Source of the DNA: Candidatus Thioglobus sp.
GTDB taxonomy: Bacteria; Pseudomonadota; Gammaproteobacteria; PS1; Pseudothioglobaceae
Length of the DNA stretch: 64,000 nt
Direction: 5' to 3'
Assembly (NCBI GenBank): GCA_028345055.1
Contig: JAOMCO010000005.1
Coordinates: 1 to 64,000 of the forward strand
Shown: positions 18,023-28,686 of the stretch, piece by piece
Numbering within the stretch: the first letter of the stretch is position 1
How the letters are laid out: every line of letters starts with the position of its first letter
Notes under the pieces: generated by a model
The model's database searches: none
What the model saw: the letters and a program-made list of their open reading frames with translations, nothing else
What the model was told of the DNA's origin: nothing
Made by a program: the position numbers and the translations under genes

Positions 18023-18613
18023 ATGTTTAAAAGAAAAGATATTTCAAAGCTAAAAAAAGACATAATTTTAGATGTTGAGTTATTGGGTACTAAATTTAAT
18101 TTACACACTCGATGGGGAGTTTTTAGCCCCCGGTCAATTGATGATGGCACTCTTTTACTAATGAAATATATTAGTGCTGATGAGAGTGATGTATGTTTAG
18201 ATTTGGGTTGTGGCTATGGACCTATTGGACTTGCTTTGGCAAGACAGTGCTATAATGGCCAAGTGCATATGGTTGATAAGGATTTTATTGCTGTTGAGCT
18301 TGCAAATGATAATGCAAAAAGAAATGGCGTTACTAATGCAAAAGCTTATCTGTCAGATGCATTTACGAATGTTCCAAGCGAGATAAAGTTTAATCAAATA
18401 ATTTCAAATATTCCAGCAAAGGTTGGAAGAGAGCAGCTTTCAATCATACTTTATGATGCCTACGATGCCCTTGAGTCAGGGGGTAAAATTACAGTTGTTA
18501 CCATCAATGGGCTAAAAGACTTTATTAAAAGTAACTTTAAGTCAGTTTTTGGCAATTATAAAAAAATAAAGCAAGGTCAAAGATACATAATTTCACAAGC
18601 TGTAAAAGAATAA
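18023..18613 (+). CDS. Class I SAM-dependent methyltransferase, RsmC/MTS-type (small)
   Basis: A 196-residue single-domain methyltransferase. The SAM-binding motif I is 'VCLDLGCGYGPIGLALARQ' (about residues 53-71) and motif II is 'VHMVDKDFIAVELANDNAK'. Where N6-adenine or N2-guanine MTases have NPPY/NPPF, this has 'ISNIPAKVGREQL', as in a subgroup of small MTS-domain proteins. It lacks the N-terminal duplicate domain of E. coli RsmC. Likely an rRNA or protein methyltransferase; substrate unknown. It sits between trhO (tRNA modification) and grxD. Confidence 0.82.
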   Translation: MFKRKDISKLKKDIILDVELLGTKFNLHTRWGVFSPRSIDDGTLLLMKYISADESDVCLDLGCGYGPIGLALARQCYNGQVHMVDKDFIAVELANDNAKRNGVTNAKAYLSDAFTNVPSEIKFNQIISNIPAKVGREQLSIILYDAYDALESGGKITVVTINGLKDFIKSNFKSVFGNYKKIKQGQRYIISQAVKE

Positions 18614-18682
18614 TTCTTGATTGATTCTTCTACAGTTATTTGAATACTAGATTAAAATATAAAAAAAAATTGGAGAAATAAA

Positions 18683-19009
18683 TTGGAAGTATTAGAAAAA
18701 ATTCAAAAGCAAGTTGATAGTGCTGCAATTGTCATCTATATGAAAGGCACACCGCAATTCCCTCAGTGTGGTTTTTCTGCTCGAGCTTCTCAAACCCTTG
18801 CTTCTACTGGGGTAGAGTTTGCTTATGTTAATGTTTTTGAAGATCAGGAGGTTTTTCAGAGCCTACCTGATTTTGCTGATTGGCCGACTTTTCCTCAAAT
18901 ATATTTCAATTCTGAGCTTGTTGGTGGTGGAGATATAATCATAGAAATGGCAGAGCAAGACACCCTTAAGGATGCGATGACAGAAGCAGTTGAAAAGTTT
19001 AATAATTAA
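18683..19009 (+). CDS. grxD: Monothiol glutaredoxin, Grx4 family
   Basis: A 108-residue CGFS-type monothiol glutaredoxin. These bind a [2Fe-2S] cluster with glutathione and deliver it to target proteins. Visible: 'VIYMKGTPQFPQCGFSARA' with the active site CGFS at about residues 30-33, then 'WPTFPQIYFNSELVGGGDII', the GSH-binding TFPQ and GG motifs. The start codon is TTG at 18683: GGAGAA at 18672-18677 is correctly spaced and no in-frame ATG exists before the conserved region. Together with nfuA elsewhere in the window it belongs to Fe-S cluster trafficking. Confidence 0.95.
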   Translation: MEVLEKIQKQVDSAAIVIYMKGTPQFPQCGFSARASQTLASTGVEFAYVNVFEDQEVFQSLPDFADWPTFPQIYFNSELVGGGDIIIEMAEQDTLKDAMTEAVEKFNN

Positions 19010-19016
19010 TTTACTA

Positions 19017-19676
19017 CTAAACTTTTCTTAATTTGTAACCATTCGCTTTAAGCCATTGCTTGTGCTCTTTGTAGTCAGGCATTATTGATTCCACTGAGCT
19101 CCAGAAATCAAAAGAGTGATTCCTATGAATTGTGTGAGCTAATTCATGAACTATGACGTAGTCAATGACCTCTATAGGAGCCATTATTAATAGGTAATTA
19201 AGGTTAATGTTGTTTTTTGAAGAGCATGACCCCCACATTGTTTTTTGGTTTTTTATTCTGACCTGATTGATTGTCAATTTATGTTGCTGAACATAATAAG
19301 CAACCCTTGGAAGCGCTATCTCTCTGAATTTATTTTTGTACCATGCTTTTATTAATAGTGAGAGAGACGTTGGCTCAATTGAATTAGCAATAAACTCATC
19401 GCCCGTAAAGATTAATTCTTTTGATGTATTCTGTTTTATTTTGATTGGAAAAAGTGAGCCCAAATAGAGAAGCTTATTTTTATTATTCGTTATGTCTTTT
19501 ATTTGATTTTCGATTAATCTTTTTTTTCTATTAATCCAGTTTTCTTTTTCATTAATAAAATCTTGAATTTTTTTAATTGGCAATTTTAAAGGAGCACGAA
19601 TAACTAACTCAGCATTCTCATTAATCGTTAAGCTTAATGTTTTACGCTTACTTCTAATTATTTTATTTGGCTTCAT
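19017..19676 (-). CDS. YgjP/M48-like zinc metallopeptidase (DUF45)
   Basis: About 219 residues of the YgjP-like (DUF45) metallopeptidase family, predicted cytoplasmic. The zinc site is 'VIVHELAHTIHRNHSFDFW' (HExxH plus a downstream His), preceded by the diagnostic 'KTMWGSCSSKNNINLNYLL'. Start is uncertain: ATG 19676 (MKPNKIIRSKRKTLSL) matches the family but has a weak ribosome site; ATG 19709 or TTG 19715, inside the end of purL, has a GAGGA about ten bases upstream and would add 11-13 residues. Function unclear; relatives are thought to process proteins or peptides. It follows purL on the same strand. Confidence 0.82.
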   Translation of the reverse strand: MKPNKIIRSKRKTLSLTINENAELVIRAPLKLPIKKIQDFINEKENWINRKKRLIENQIKDITNNKNKLLYLGSLFPIKIKQNTSKELIFTGDEFIANSIEPTSLSLLIKAWYKNKFREIALPRVAYYVQQHKLTINQVRIKNQKTMWGSCSSKNNINLNYLLIMAPIEVIDYVIVHELAHTIHRNHSFDFWSSVESIMPDYKEHKQWLKANGYKLRKV

Positions 19677-19686
19677 AAAATTAAAA

Positions 19687-22600
19687 TTATTTGATCCATT
19701 CCCTTGCATTTTCAAACATCCTCATCCATGGTGAGCGCTCTTCCCAGTCATGAGGATGCCAAGAGTTTTGGATTGCTCTAAAAACCCTCTCAGGATGAGG
19801 CATCATAATTGTAATTCTTCCAGTTTCATCACAAATCGCTGCAACTGCATTTTTAGAACCATTTGGGTTATGTGGATAAATTTGAGAGGGGCTTCCAAAA
19901 TGATCAACATATTGCATTGAAATATTATTAAAAGGTATTTTTGACTTGAAGGTTGCTTTACCCTCGCCATGAGCAATGGCAATTGGCATAATTGAGTCCT
20001 GCATTCCATCAAATAATATTGATTTTGAATCATTAATTTTAACTCCAGTAAATCTAGCCTCAAACTGTTCGGAAGCATTCCTTTCAAATGAAGGCCAATC
20101 ATCAGTTCCAGGAATAATTTCTCGAAGATTTGAAATCATTTGACAGCCATTACAGACCCCAAGAGTAAAACTGTCATTTCTTAGAAAGTATTCTGAAAAC
20201 TCATCTTTGGCTCTGTGGTTTAATAGAATGGAGTTAGCCCATCCTCTGCCTGCTCCAAGAACATCACCATATGAGAATCCTCCACAAGCAGCCAATCCTT
20301 TAAATCTTGATAAAGAAATCTCTCCTGATAGAATTTGACTCATATGCACATCAGTTGCTTCGAAACCAACTTTTGAAAATGCTGCTGCCATTTCAATGTG
20401 GCCGTTGATTCCTTGCTCTCTCAGTATTGCAATTTTTGGCTTGACCTTTAGGTTAAGATAAGGCATACCGATAGTTTCATTGATGTCAAAACTTGTTGAG
20501 ATTTTGAGGCCATTTGAAGTTTTAGACAGCTCTGAGTTTTCAGAGTAAGCACAATCTGGATTGTCTCTTAGTTTTGATATTTGATAAGAAGTTGAAGACC
20601 AAAGGTTTTGGAGATTATCTCTCTTATCTTGAAAAACCTTATTACCACCCTGATAGATTGTAATTTCATCAGTATTAGTAACCTTAGCAATTGATTTTGT
20701 GTTCTCTTTGAGTCCAATACTAGCTAAATCATTTAAAACAATTTCTCGATTATGATTACTGACTTGAATGATACATCCAAGTTCTTCATTAAATAGATCA
20801 AATATAAGATCTGACACTTTAATATCTAAACCACATCTTGATGCAAATGCCATTTCTAATAATGCAATTAGTGCACCTCCATCTGATCGATCATGATAAG
20901 CGTTAACCAAGCCCCTCTCATTAAAAGTATTTATCAAAGAGAAGAATTTACAAAAAAGATCTGGATCATCTAGGTCAGGAGCCTCATTTCCAATTTGATT
21001 ATAAACTTGTGCAAGTGAAGAGCCTCCCATCCTGTTCTTACCTAGACCAAGATCAATGAGAAATAACTCAGAATCAATTTCTGTATCGAGTAAAGGAGTG
21101 ATTTGAAGCCTTGCATCAGGAGTTTTTGAGAAGGCGCTGATGATTAGTGATAAAGGAGCAGTTACAGATTTTTCTTTATCACCTTCTCTCCATGAACTCT
21201 TCATAGACATTGAGTCTTTTCCAACTGGAATTGTTAAACCAAGCTGAGGACAAAGCTCCATACCAATTGATTTCACTGCTTCAAAAAGTTTTGCGTCTTC
21301 TCCAGGATGTCCACTTGCACACATCCAGTTTGCTGAAAGATTGATATGGCTAATATCTTCAATATAGGCACCCAGTAAATTCGTTAAAGCTTCTCCAACA
21401 CTCATCCTTGCAGCAGCAGCAGCATTAATCAGTGATATTGGAGTCTTTTCTCCAATTGACATGGCTTCACCTTGGTAGCCCAGATAGTCTGAAAGTGAAA
21501 TAGCACAGTCAGCGACAGGAACTTGCCATGGCCCAATCATTTGATCCCTTGCAATGAGACCAGTCACGGATCGATCAGTAATGGTAATTAAGAAGTTTTT
21601 GCTAGCAATCGTTGGAAGATTAAGTAAGCGGTGTATTGCATCTTCAATTTCAATATTACTAGTAATAAAAGCATCTTCAATATTAGGTATAGACTTAACG
21701 TCTTTATGAATTTTTGGAGATGACCCAAATAGAAGTGACATTTCAAGATCAATCGGATTGTTGTTAAAGTGAGAGTCTTCCAAAAGCAAATGCTGATCCT
21801 CTGTTGCGCTTCCTAAAACAGCATAGGGGGCTCTTTCTTTCAGGCAAATTTCATCAAAAATACTAATACTTTTTTCTTTTATCGCGATGACGTATCTCTC
21901 TTGCGACTCATTACACCAAATTTCAAGTGGAGACATTTTAAGCTCATCATTTGGTATTGATCTTAATTGAAGCTTAGCACCTTTTTTTGAGTCATTGACT
22001 AGCTCAGGAATTCCATTTGATAGGCCACCTGCGCCAATATCATGTATAGATATAATTGGATTCTTAATACCAAGATTAGTACAAGCGCTAATGACTTCTT
22101 GAGATCGTCTTTGCATTTCTGGATTTGCCCTTTGGACAGAGGCAAAGTCAAGATTTTCATTTTGATCTCCACTACCAATACTTGAGGCTGCTCCTCCACC
22201 GAGTCCAATAAGCATAGCAGGACCTCCCAGAACAATTATTTTATCTCCATCAGAAATCAAACCCTTTTCAACATGATTTTTTTTGATATTACCAATGCCA
22301 CCGGCCAGCATAATTGGCTTGTGATAACCTCTAATATCATTATTTTTTGTTTTCTGTTCATAAGTTCTGAAATAACCACAAGTGTTGGGCCTCCCAAATT
22401 CATTATTAAATGATGCAGCACCAATAGGCCCATCAATCATGATTTCTAATGCAGAGGAAATTTGACTGGGCTTGCCATAATCTATTTCCCATGGGTGAAT
22501 TGAATTTGGTAGCTTTAGATTTGATACAGAAAAGCCACATAAGCCAGTTTTTGGATTAGAGCCCCTGCCTGTTGCTCCCTCATCTCTGATTTCTCCACCT

Positions 22601-23526
22601 GAGCCTGTAGCAGCTCCAGGATGTGGAGCTATTGCTGTTGGATGATTATGAGTTTCAACCTTCATCAGGACTGCTTTTTCCCCAATAGAGCTCTGATATA
22701 TCCCTTTTTCATTTGCTTCAAAGTAGCTTGAAGAATAACCATTCATTACTGCAGAATTATCGCTGAAGACTGATAAAAGTCCTTCAGGGTTTTGTTTGTA
22801 AGTATTTTTAATCATTCCAAAAAGAGAAATTGCTTGTTTTTCTGAATCTATAGTCCAGTCTGCATTGAAAATTTTATGTCTACAGTGCTCTGAGTTTGCT
22901 TGAGCAAACATCATTAGTTCTATATCTCTTGGATTTCTACCTATGACAACGAAGCTCTCAAAAAGATAATTTATCTCACTCTGATTCAATGCGAGTCCAA
23001 GTTCATTATTGGCCTTAGTAATTGCAGATTTGCCCTGACCCAAGAGATCTATGGTGTTGAATTCATTAGGCATAAATTCCTTAAATAATAAATCTGAATC
23101 ATTAATATTATTGAGATGGGATTCAGTCATCTTATCCATTACTAGCTCTAATATAGTGACTAATTCATGGGTATTAATGGTTCGATCGAAATGATAGTTA
23201 ATTCCTCTCTCTAGTCTTGTAACTAATGATAAGCCACAAATTTTGCATATATCTGATGCCTTTGAGGACCATGGAGAAATGGTACCAATTCGAGGGGTAA
23301 TAGTAACTTTATATTTAGAATTTATTAAATTAACTTTTGGAGAGTAATTTAAAAGTTTATGAAGTATTTTTTTGTTAAATTGACTTAAATCTCTATCTGA
23401 CTCAATAAAGTGAATATATTCAGTTCCAATAAGTTCTAAATCTGGGATTAAAGTCTTAATTCTTTGATTGAGGAAGTTGACTTTGAATTTTCTGAGTGCT
23501 TGAATCCCAGAGTGAAAAGAAATCAT
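19687..23526 (-). CDS. purL: Phosphoribosylformylglycinamidine synthase (large, single-chain)
   Basis: PurL makes FGAM from FGAR, Gln and ATP in purine synthesis. At 1279 residues it is the long gammaproteobacterial form with all domains fused. Seen in order: N-terminal PurS-like region, FGAM-synthase domain with '[20 protein letters not shown]', linker and second ATP-binding half with '[16 protein letters not shown]', and a C-terminal class-I glutaminase with the nucleophile in '[13 protein letters not shown]' and '[12 protein letters not shown]' (His/Glu triad). The ATG overlaps the YebC stop by 4 bases, so the two are coupled. Confidence 0.97.
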   Translation of the reverse strand: MISFHSGIQALRKFKVNFLNQRIKTLIPDLELIGTEYIHFIESDRDLSQFNKKILHKLLNYSPKVNLINSKYKVTITPRIGTISPWSSKASDICKICGLSLVTRLERGINYHFDRTINTHELVTILELVMDKMTESHLNNINDSDLLFKEFMPNEFNTIDLLGQGKSAITKANNELGLALNQSEINYLFESFVVIGRNPRDIELMMFAQANSEHCRHKIFNADWTIDSEKQAISLFGMIKNTYKQNPEGLLSVFSDNSAVMNGYSSSYFEANEKGIYQSSIGEKAVLMKVETHNHPTAIAPHPGAATGSGGEIRDEGATGRGSNPKTGLCGFSVSNLKLPNSIHPWEIDYGKPSQISSALEIMIDGPIGAASFNNEFGRPNTCGYFRTYEQKTKNNDIRGYHKPIMLAGGIGNIKKNHVEKGLISDGDKIIVLGGPAMLIGLGGGAASSIGSGDQNENLDFASVQRANPEMQRRSQEVISACTNLGIKNPIISIHDIGAGGLSNGIPELVNDSKKGAKLQLRSIPNDELKMSPLEIWCNESQERYVIAIKEKSISIFDEICLKERAPYAVLGSATEDQHLLLEDSHFNNNPIDLEMSLLFGSSPKIHKDVKSIPNIEDAFITSNIEIEDAIHRLLNLPTIASKNFLITITDRSVTGLIARDQMIGPWQVPVADCAISLSDYLGYQGEAMSIGEKTPISLINAAAAARMSVGEALTNLLGAYIEDISHINLSANWMCASGHPGEDAKLFEAVKSIGMELCPQLGLTIPVGKDSMSMKSSWREGDKEKSVTAPLSLIISAFSKTPDARLQITPLLDTEIDSELFLIDLGLGKNRMGGSSLAQVYNQIGNEAPDLDDPDLFCKFFSLINTFNERGLVNAYHDRSDGGALIALLEMAFASRCGLDIKVSDLIFDLFNEELGCIIQVSNHNREIVLNDLASIGLKENTKSIAKVTNTDEITIYQGGNKVFQDKRDNLQNLWSSTSYQISKLRDNPDCAYSENSELSKTSNGLKISTSFDINETIGMPYLNLKVKPKIAILREQGINGHIEMAAAFSKVGFEATDVHMSQILSGEISLSRFKGLAACGGFSYGDVLGAGRGWANSILLNHRAKDEFSEYFLRNDSFTLGVCNGCQMISNLREIIPGTDDWPSFERNASEQFEARFTGVKINDSKSILFDGMQDSIMPIAIAHGEGKATFKSKIPFNNISMQYVDHFGSPSQIYPHNPNGSKNAVAAICDETGRITIMMPHPERVFRAIQNSWHPHDWEERSPWMRMFENAREWIK

Positions 23527-24263
23527 AGGTCAGACAAGATCTCATCTGAAATATCAGCATTATGATAGACGTCTTGCGTGTCATCAAGATCTTCAAGTCT
23601 TTCTATAAGTTTCATAAATTTTTCTGCATCTTCTAAATTAAGCTCAACTCTGTTAGCTGGCTCCATAGTAATTTGAGAATGGTCTGGAGTTAAATCTTTG
23701 GCTAGTAGTGCATCTTTAACAGTAAAAAAATTCTCAGGTGAAGTAACTACATCAATAGAGTTATCATCATTGATAACTATATCTTCGGCGCCAGATTCAA
23801 TTGCTATTTCCATAATGGTATCTTCATCCCCCGATGCAAAGCTTATAAAGCCTTGTTTGGAAAACATGTAGGAGACAGATCCATCTGTACCAAGATTTCC
23901 TCCGTGCTTAGAAAAGGCATGCCTGACATCAGATACAGTTCGATTCTTGTTATCTGTTAGGCAATCAACCATTATGGCTGTTCCTCCAAGCCCATAACCC
24001 TCGTAACGAATTTCCTCATAGTATTCACCTTCAAGATCACCTGAGCCTCTTTTAACTGCGTTATCGATTGTATCTCTCTTCATGTTAGCAGCTAAAGCTT
24101 TATCAATTACTACTCTCAGTGATGGGTTGTTTTCTATAACGCCACCACCCATCTTTGCAGCCACTACAATTTCTTTGATTAGTTTTGTGAAAATTTTTCC
24201 ACGTTTAGCATCTTGTGCACCTTTTCTATGCTGGATATTGTGCCATTTACTATGTCCTGCCAT
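23523..24263 (-). CDS. YebC/PmpR/TACO1-family protein
   Basis: A 246-residue protein of the YebC family, annotated as a probable transcriptional regulator; recent work on relatives supports a role in relieving ribosome stalling at proline-rich stretches. The opening '[25 protein letters not shown]' region is nearly invariant in the family, and '[23 protein letters not shown]' is the second hallmark. In many gammaproteobacteria yebC is next to ruvC-ruvA-ruvB and aspS; here aspS is two genes upstream and ruvA is elsewhere in this window. purL follows with an ATGA overlap. Confidence 0.94.
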   Translation of the reverse strand: MAGHSKWHNIQHRKGAQDAKRGKIFTKLIKEIVVAAKMGGGVIENNPSLRVVIDKALAANMKRDTIDNAVKRGSGDLEGEYYEEIRYEGYGLGGTAIMVDCLTDNKNRTVSDVRHAFSKHGGNLGTDGSVSYMFSKQGFISFASGDEDTIMEIAIESGAEDIVINDDNSIDVVTSPENFFTVKDALLAKDLTPDHSQITMEPANRVELNLEDAEKFMKLIERLEDLDDTQDVYHNADISDEILSDL

Positions 24264-24290
24264 TTTTTATCTCTACCTCGAATAAAAAAG

Positions 24291-25259
24291 TTATTTTGTA
24301 AAGTCTAGCAAGCGTTGAATTGAGTATTTTGCTCTATCGATTACATTTCGATCTATGAGAATTTCATTTTGTCCAGTGTTTAGAGTTTCAAGGCACTTTT
24401 CAAGACTATTCATTGCCATCCAGTTGCAATGAGCGCATGACTCACAGTCTGCTCCTTCTCCCATAGTGGGTGCCTCAATAAGTTTCTTATGAGGAGCGAC
24501 TTCCTTCATTTTATGGAAAATGCCATTATCTGTTGCCACAATAAAAGTGGTTTCTGATCTTGAAGATACGGCATTAATTAGTTGAGTAGTTGAACCAACA
24601 ACATCTGCAAGAGCAATAACTTCTTTAGGTGATTCAGGATGAACTAGAATACCAGCTTCTGGATGAAGCTCCATAAGTCTTTTTAAGCCTTCTGCTTTAA
24701 ATTCCTCATGAACAATACAGGCTCCATCCCACATCAGCATTTCAACTCCTGTCATAGATTGAACATAATGACCAAGGTGCTTGTCGGGTGCCCAGAGCAC
24801 TTTTTTTCCTTCACTATGTAATTTCTGAACTACTTTCAGTGCACTACCTGATGTAACTACCCAGTCCGCTCTAGCTTTTACTTCTGCGGATGTATTAGCA
24901 TAGACAACCACAACGTGATCTGGATTTTGATCACAAAATTCTGAAAAATCTTTGATTGGACATGACAGATCCAGCGAGCATGTAGCTTTTTCATCAAGAA
25001 CCAGAACTCTTTTTTCAGGAGACAAAATCTTAGCAGTCTCCCCCATAAATTTAACTCCTGCAACAATAATGGTTTCAGATTTACTATTCTGACCATACCT
25101 AGCCATTTCAAGCGAGTCTGATACTATACCACCAGTCTCTTCAGCTAAAGTTTGAAGATCAGCACTTACATAATAGTGAGCTACTAAAGTAGCATTATTA
25201 CTTTTGAGAGCTTCTTTAATTGTATCTTGAATAGGTTGATCTATAACTATGTTTTGCAT
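24291..25259 (-). CDS. nadA: Quinolinate synthase
   Basis: NadA condenses iminoaspartate with dihydroxyacetone phosphate to quinolinate in NAD synthesis, using an oxygen-sensitive [4Fe-4S] cluster. The 322-residue protein has the conserved cysteines in '[13 protein letters not shown]', '[11 protein letters not shown]' and '[20 protein letters not shown]'. Other hallmarks are '[19 protein letters not shown]' and '[13 protein letters not shown]'. It starts 2 bases after the aspS stop and is followed by yebC 27 bases on, so DUF502-aspS-nadA-yebC-purL looks like one operon. nadB is not in the window. Confidence 0.96.
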   Translation of the reverse strand: MQNIVIDQPIQDTIKEALKSNNATLVAHYYVSADLQTLAEETGGIVSDSLEMARYGQNSKSETIIVAGVKFMGETAKILSPEKRVLVLDEKATCSLDLSCPIKDFSEFCDQNPDHVVVVYANTSAEVKARADWVVTSGSALKVVQKLHSEGKKVLWAPDKHLGHYVQSMTGVEMLMWDGACIVHEEFKAEGLKRLMELHPEAGILVHPESPKEVIALADVVGSTTQLINAVSSRSETTFIVATDNGIFHKMKEVAPHKKLIEAPTMGEGADCESCAHCNWMAMNSLEKCLETLNTGQNEILIDRNVIDRAKYSIQRLLDFTK

Positions 25260-25261
25260 AA

Positions 25262-27016
25262 TTAAGCTTTTTTTGGCAGTGTAACCTTAATATTTAATTC
25301 TTTAAGTTGATCCGTGGAGATATTCGAAGGAGCATCCGTCAAAAGACATGCAGCCGTTTGAGTTTTAGGAAATGCAATAACATCTCTAATGGATTCAGTA
25401 TTGCTAAGAGTCATGACTAGTCTGTCAAGACCAAATGCAATACCACCATGAGGAGGACATCCATAATCAAGAGCATCCAGAAGAAATCCAAATTTTTCTT
25501 TTGCTTCATCATCATCAATGCCTAGAAGACCAAGAACGGTTCTTTGCATTTCACTTTGGTGAATTCTTATAGATCCACCTCCAACTTCAGAACCATTAAT
25601 TACTAGATCATATGCTCTTGAGAGTGATTCTTCAGGATTTTTAAGAAGAGCTTTCAAATCTGAACTTGGGGCAGTAAAAGGGTGATGTATGGCATCTAAT
25701 GAGCCATCATCTGAAACCTCAAACATAGGAAAGTCCACTACCCAAACTGGTGCCCATTCTTTATTGAATAAATTTAAATCATGACCCAGTTTTTCTCTAA
25801 GGTTTCCCAGCGCCTCATTGACAACTTTAGCTTTGTCAGCACCAAAAAAGATAATGTCTCCAGTTTTAGCTTCAGTCAAATCTATAACTTTTTGAGTGAC
25901 ATCATCTCCTAAGAATTTAATGATCGGTGAGGAAGGACCATCTTCATTCAGCTTAATATATGCAAGTCCTTTAGCGCCATAAATGCTGACAAACTTTGTG
26001 TAATCATCAATTTGTTTGCGACTAATAGAAGCGCCACCACAAACTTTAAGCGCTGCAACCCTTCCTTTAATGTCATTCGCTGGTCCAGAGAAGACTTTAA
26101 ATTCAACATCTTTCATAATTTCATTAATATCGACCATTTGAAGTGTAATTCTCAAATCAGGACGATCAATGCCATAGAGTTTAATTGCATCATCATAAGT
26201 AATACAAGGAAATTTAGATGGCAGATCAACATTTGCAACCTCTGCAAAAAGTCCTCTAATCATCTCCTCCATGAGCGCTGTAATTTCTTCCTCATTCATA
26301 AATGATGTCTCAACATCTAGCTGAGTGAATTCTGGTTGTCTATCAGCCCTTAAGTCTTCATCCCTAAAGCATTTAACAATTTGGTAATATCTCTCAAAGC
26401 CAGACATCATCAAGAGCTGCTTAAATAACTGAGGTGATTGTGGAAGGGCAAAAAAACTGCCTTCGTGAGTTCTTGATGGAACTAAATAATCCCTAGCACC
26501 CTCAGGGGTTGCTTTAGTTAGAAAGGGCGTCTCTATATCAAGAAAGTCATTCTTATGCATAAATTCTCGCATGAAATGAGTTACTTTAGATCTGAGGCGA
26601 AGTCTTTTTTGCATTTCATCTCTTCTGAGATCTAGATATCGATATTTAAGTCTGACTTCCTCTGACGTTTCCATAGAATCCAGCTGAAATGGCATTGGTT
26701 TTGAGTTATTTAAGATCTCAATCTGATCAGCAAGAACCTCAATTTCACCAGTTGGAATTTTATTATTGACCATCTCTGTTTCTCTAGCAAGAACTTTGCC
26801 TGTGATTTTTAGTACAAACTCGTTTCTAATAGTTTCAGCAACCTTAAAAGTCTCAACTGTTTCTGGATTAATAACTACTTGAGCAATGCCTTTTTTATCA
26901 CGAATATCGAGAAAAATTACGCCACCATGATCTCGCCTTCTATTAACCCAACCACAAAGTTTTATTTCATTATTAAGATTATCCTTGGTTAATTCTCCAC
27001 AAAAATGTGTCCTCAT
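25262..27016 (-). CDS. aspS: Aspartyl-tRNA synthetase
   Basis: Class IIb synthetase charging tRNA-Asp. The 584 residues comprise an N-terminal OB anticodon-binding domain ('[20 protein letters not shown]'), the catalytic core with motif 2 ('[18 protein letters not shown]'), the bacterial GAD insertion (about 290-400), and motif 3 '[15 protein letters not shown]'. Length and domain order are those of bacterial AspRS. Whether it is discriminating (Asp only) or also charges tRNA-Asn cannot be settled here; no gatCAB genes are visible. Its start overlaps the DUF502 gene stop by 4 bases. Confidence 0.97.
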   Translation of the reverse strand: MRTHFCGELTKDNLNNEIKLCGWVNRRRDHGGVIFLDIRDKKGIAQVVINPETVETFKVAETIRNEFVLKITGKVLARETEMVNNKIPTGEIEVLADQIEILNNSKPMPFQLDSMETSEEVRLKYRYLDLRRDEMQKRLRLRSKVTHFMREFMHKNDFLDIETPFLTKATPEGARDYLVPSRTHEGSFFALPQSPQLFKQLLMMSGFERYYQIVKCFRDEDLRADRQPEFTQLDVETSFMNEEEITALMEEMIRGLFAEVANVDLPSKFPCITYDDAIKLYGIDRPDLRITLQMVDINEIMKDVEFKVFSGPANDIKGRVAALKVCGGASISRKQIDDYTKFVSIYGAKGLAYIKLNEDGPSSPIIKFLGDDVTQKVIDLTEAKTGDIIFFGADKAKVVNEALGNLREKLGHDLNLFNKEWAPVWVVDFPMFEVSDDGSLDAIHHPFTAPSSDLKALLKNPEESLSRAYDLVINGSEVGGGSIRIHQSEMQRTVLGLLGIDDDEAKEKFGFLLDALDYGCPPHGGIAFGLDRLVMTLSNTESIRDVIAFPKTQTAACLLTDAPSNISTDQLKELNIKVTLPKKA

Positions 27017-27630
27017 TTCTGATCCTTAAGCTTTAAATTTTCAGGAGTTACAACACCTGCAGATATAACTAATTTGAATGCCTCCTCGACAGTCATCTGT
27101 AACTCATATGCATCTTTTTTTGGCATCATGACAAAAAAACCTGAGGTAGGATTTGGCGTCGTTGGGACAAATAGGTTGATTACTTCGCCTCCAATGATAT
27201 CTTTGACTTCTCCCTCATAATCTCCAGATTGAAATGCAACAACCCAAATTCCTTTGCTTGGATATTGGATTAAAAAAGCCTTTCTAAAGCTGTCACTTGA
27301 TGTATTTAGAACTGTTGAAGATATCTTCTTTAATGCATTATAAATATTTCTAAAGCCAGGTATTTTGTTGAGAGCTCTCTCCCAGAGATCTACTATCTTT
27401 CTTCCTAATATATTGGTGACCAAAGCCCCCGTGATAAGAATTATTAAAATAACAAGAATAATTCCTGAGCCAGGGATAGTGGTATCAAGATTGAGTAGTG
27501 ATTCAGGGAGAAGCTTAGCTGGTACTAAATTATTAACAACTTCTAAAAAGAATTTAATAACAAGTACACTTAATGCTAGCGGAATCCAAAATAGGAGACC
27601 AGATATAAAGTAATTTCTTAAGCGCTTCAC
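27013..27630 (-). CDS. DUF502 family membrane protein
   Basis: A 205-residue inner-membrane protein of the DUF502 family. Two hydrophobic helices are visible: about residues 9-33 ('[21 protein letters not shown]') and 52-74 ('[19 protein letters not shown]'). Then a cytoplasmic domain follows with the family motifs '[18 protein letters not shown]', '[11 protein letters not shown]' and '[12 protein letters not shown]'-like '[18 protein letters not shown]'. Function unknown. The adjacency DUF502-aspS is common in proteobacteria, and here the stop/start overlap (ATGA) supports co-translation. Confidence 0.88.
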   Translation of the reverse strand: MKRLRNYFISGLLFWIPLALSVLVIKFFLEVVNNLVPAKLLPESLLNLDTTIPGSGIILVILIILITGALVTNILGRKIVDLWERALNKIPGFRNIYNALKKISSTVLNTSSDSFRKAFLIQYPSKGIWVVAFQSGDYEGEVKDIIGGEVINLFVPTTPNPTSGFFVMMPKKDAYELQMTVEEAFKLVISAGVVTPENLKLKDQK

Positions 27631-27715
27631 TGAACTAAATAAGTAAGTCTAAAAAAGGATTATTTTAACACAAGCTGAAGTGCCAATTTGATTCTCAAAA
27701 AGTTAATCTATAAGG

Positions 27716-28495
27716 TTATAAATTTCGCTCTTCATCACGAAGTGTTAAGACTTCGTGCCCTGTTTCTGTCACTAAGATTGTATGCTCCCATTGCGCCGAA
27801 AGTGATCTATCTTTAGTAGTAACTGTCCACCCATCAATTCTTGATGTGATAACTTCATATCCACCAAGATTAACCATAGGCTCTATTGTAAAAGTCATTC
27901 CAGGCTCTAAAATTGGACTTTGTTCAATTCTGCCATCATCATAATGAATAACTTGTGGAAGCTCATGAAAAACCTCCCCAATACCATGCCCACAATAGTC
28001 TCGAACGACTGAGCAGTTTTTAGTCCGAGCATAATCACCAATAACTTTTCCAATCTCACCAAGACGAATACCAGGTCTCACCATTTCAATTCCTAACATC
28101 ATTGATTCTCTAGCTACACTGCATATTTTTAAGGCTTTTACGCTGGGTTTTCCCACTATAAACATTTTAGAGGTATCACCATGAAAGCCATCTTTGATAA
28201 TAGTAATATCGATGTTGATAATATCCCCTTTTTTTAATTTTTTTTCACTTGGAATGCCGTGACAAACAACATTATTAACTGAGGTACATATTGATTTTGG
28301 AAAACCATTATAGTTAAGCGGTGCTGGAATTGATTCAAGATCATTGACAATGAAATCATGACAAATTTGATCAAGCTTTTCTGTAGTTACTCCAGTTCTT
28401 ACATAATCACTTATCATCTCTAGAACACTTGAAGCTAGTGTTCCAGCAACACGCATCTTTTCAATCTGATCTGGATTCTTTATAGATATTGACAT
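27716..28495 (-). CDS. map: Type I methionine aminopeptidase
   Basis: Map removes the initiator methionine from nascent proteins with a di-metal centre. The 259-residue product has the metal ligands in 'NIDITIIKDGFHGDTSKMF' (two Asp), 'YCGHGIGEVFHE' (His), 'TFTIEPMVN' (Glu) and 'WEHTILVTETG' (Glu), as in the E. coli type I enzyme of 264 residues. ATG 28495 gives MSISIKNPDQIEKM, a normal start. It is about 85 bases upstream of the DUF502 gene on the same strand; rpsB/tsf, often next to map, are not here. Confidence 0.97.
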   Translation of the reverse strand: MSISIKNPDQIEKMRVAGTLASSVLEMISDYVRTGVTTEKLDQICHDFIVNDLESIPAPLNYNGFPKSICTSVNNVVCHGIPSEKKLKKGDIINIDITIIKDGFHGDTSKMFIVGKPSVKALKICSVARESMMLGIEMVRPGIRLGEIGKVIGDYARTKNCSVVRDYCGHGIGEVFHELPQVIHYDDGRIEQSPILEPGMTFTIEPMVNLGGYEVITSRIDGWTVTTKDRSLSAQWEHTILVTETGHEVLTLRDEERNL

Positions 28496-28507
28496 TTAAA
28501 TCTTAAA

Positions 28508-28684
28508 TTAAGAATTTTTTTTACTTTTATTAGAGTCCTTATTTTTATAGGGAATATATGAACTCCATCTAATTCTATTATCTCTATTCGTCTGCTTACT
28601 AGATGCTTTGAATTTAAGAAGATAAAAGAAAACGAAAACAGACAAAAGGCCTATTAATCCTAAAAAAATTGTTAAATACGACAT
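28508..28684 (-). CDS. Small single-TM membrane protein (58 aa), hypothetical
   Basis: A 58-residue ORF that starts two bases after the stop of the Bax-inhibitor-like gene. It has one N-terminal hydrophobic helix (YLTIFLGLIGLLSVFVFFYL, residues 3-22) followed by a basic, Lys/Asn/Ser-rich tail (KASSKQTNRDNRIRW...KSKKNS). Such a helix plus positive tail suggests an inner-membrane protein with a cytoplasmic C-terminus. No homology recognised. The spacing (stop TAA, two bases, ATG) suggests translational coupling, which is why I accept it as real, but it could be spurious. Confidence 0.5.
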   Translation of the reverse strand: MSYLTIFLGLIGLLSVFVFFYLLKFKASSKQTNRDNRIRWSSYIPYKNKDSNKSKKNS

Positions 28685-28686
28685 TA

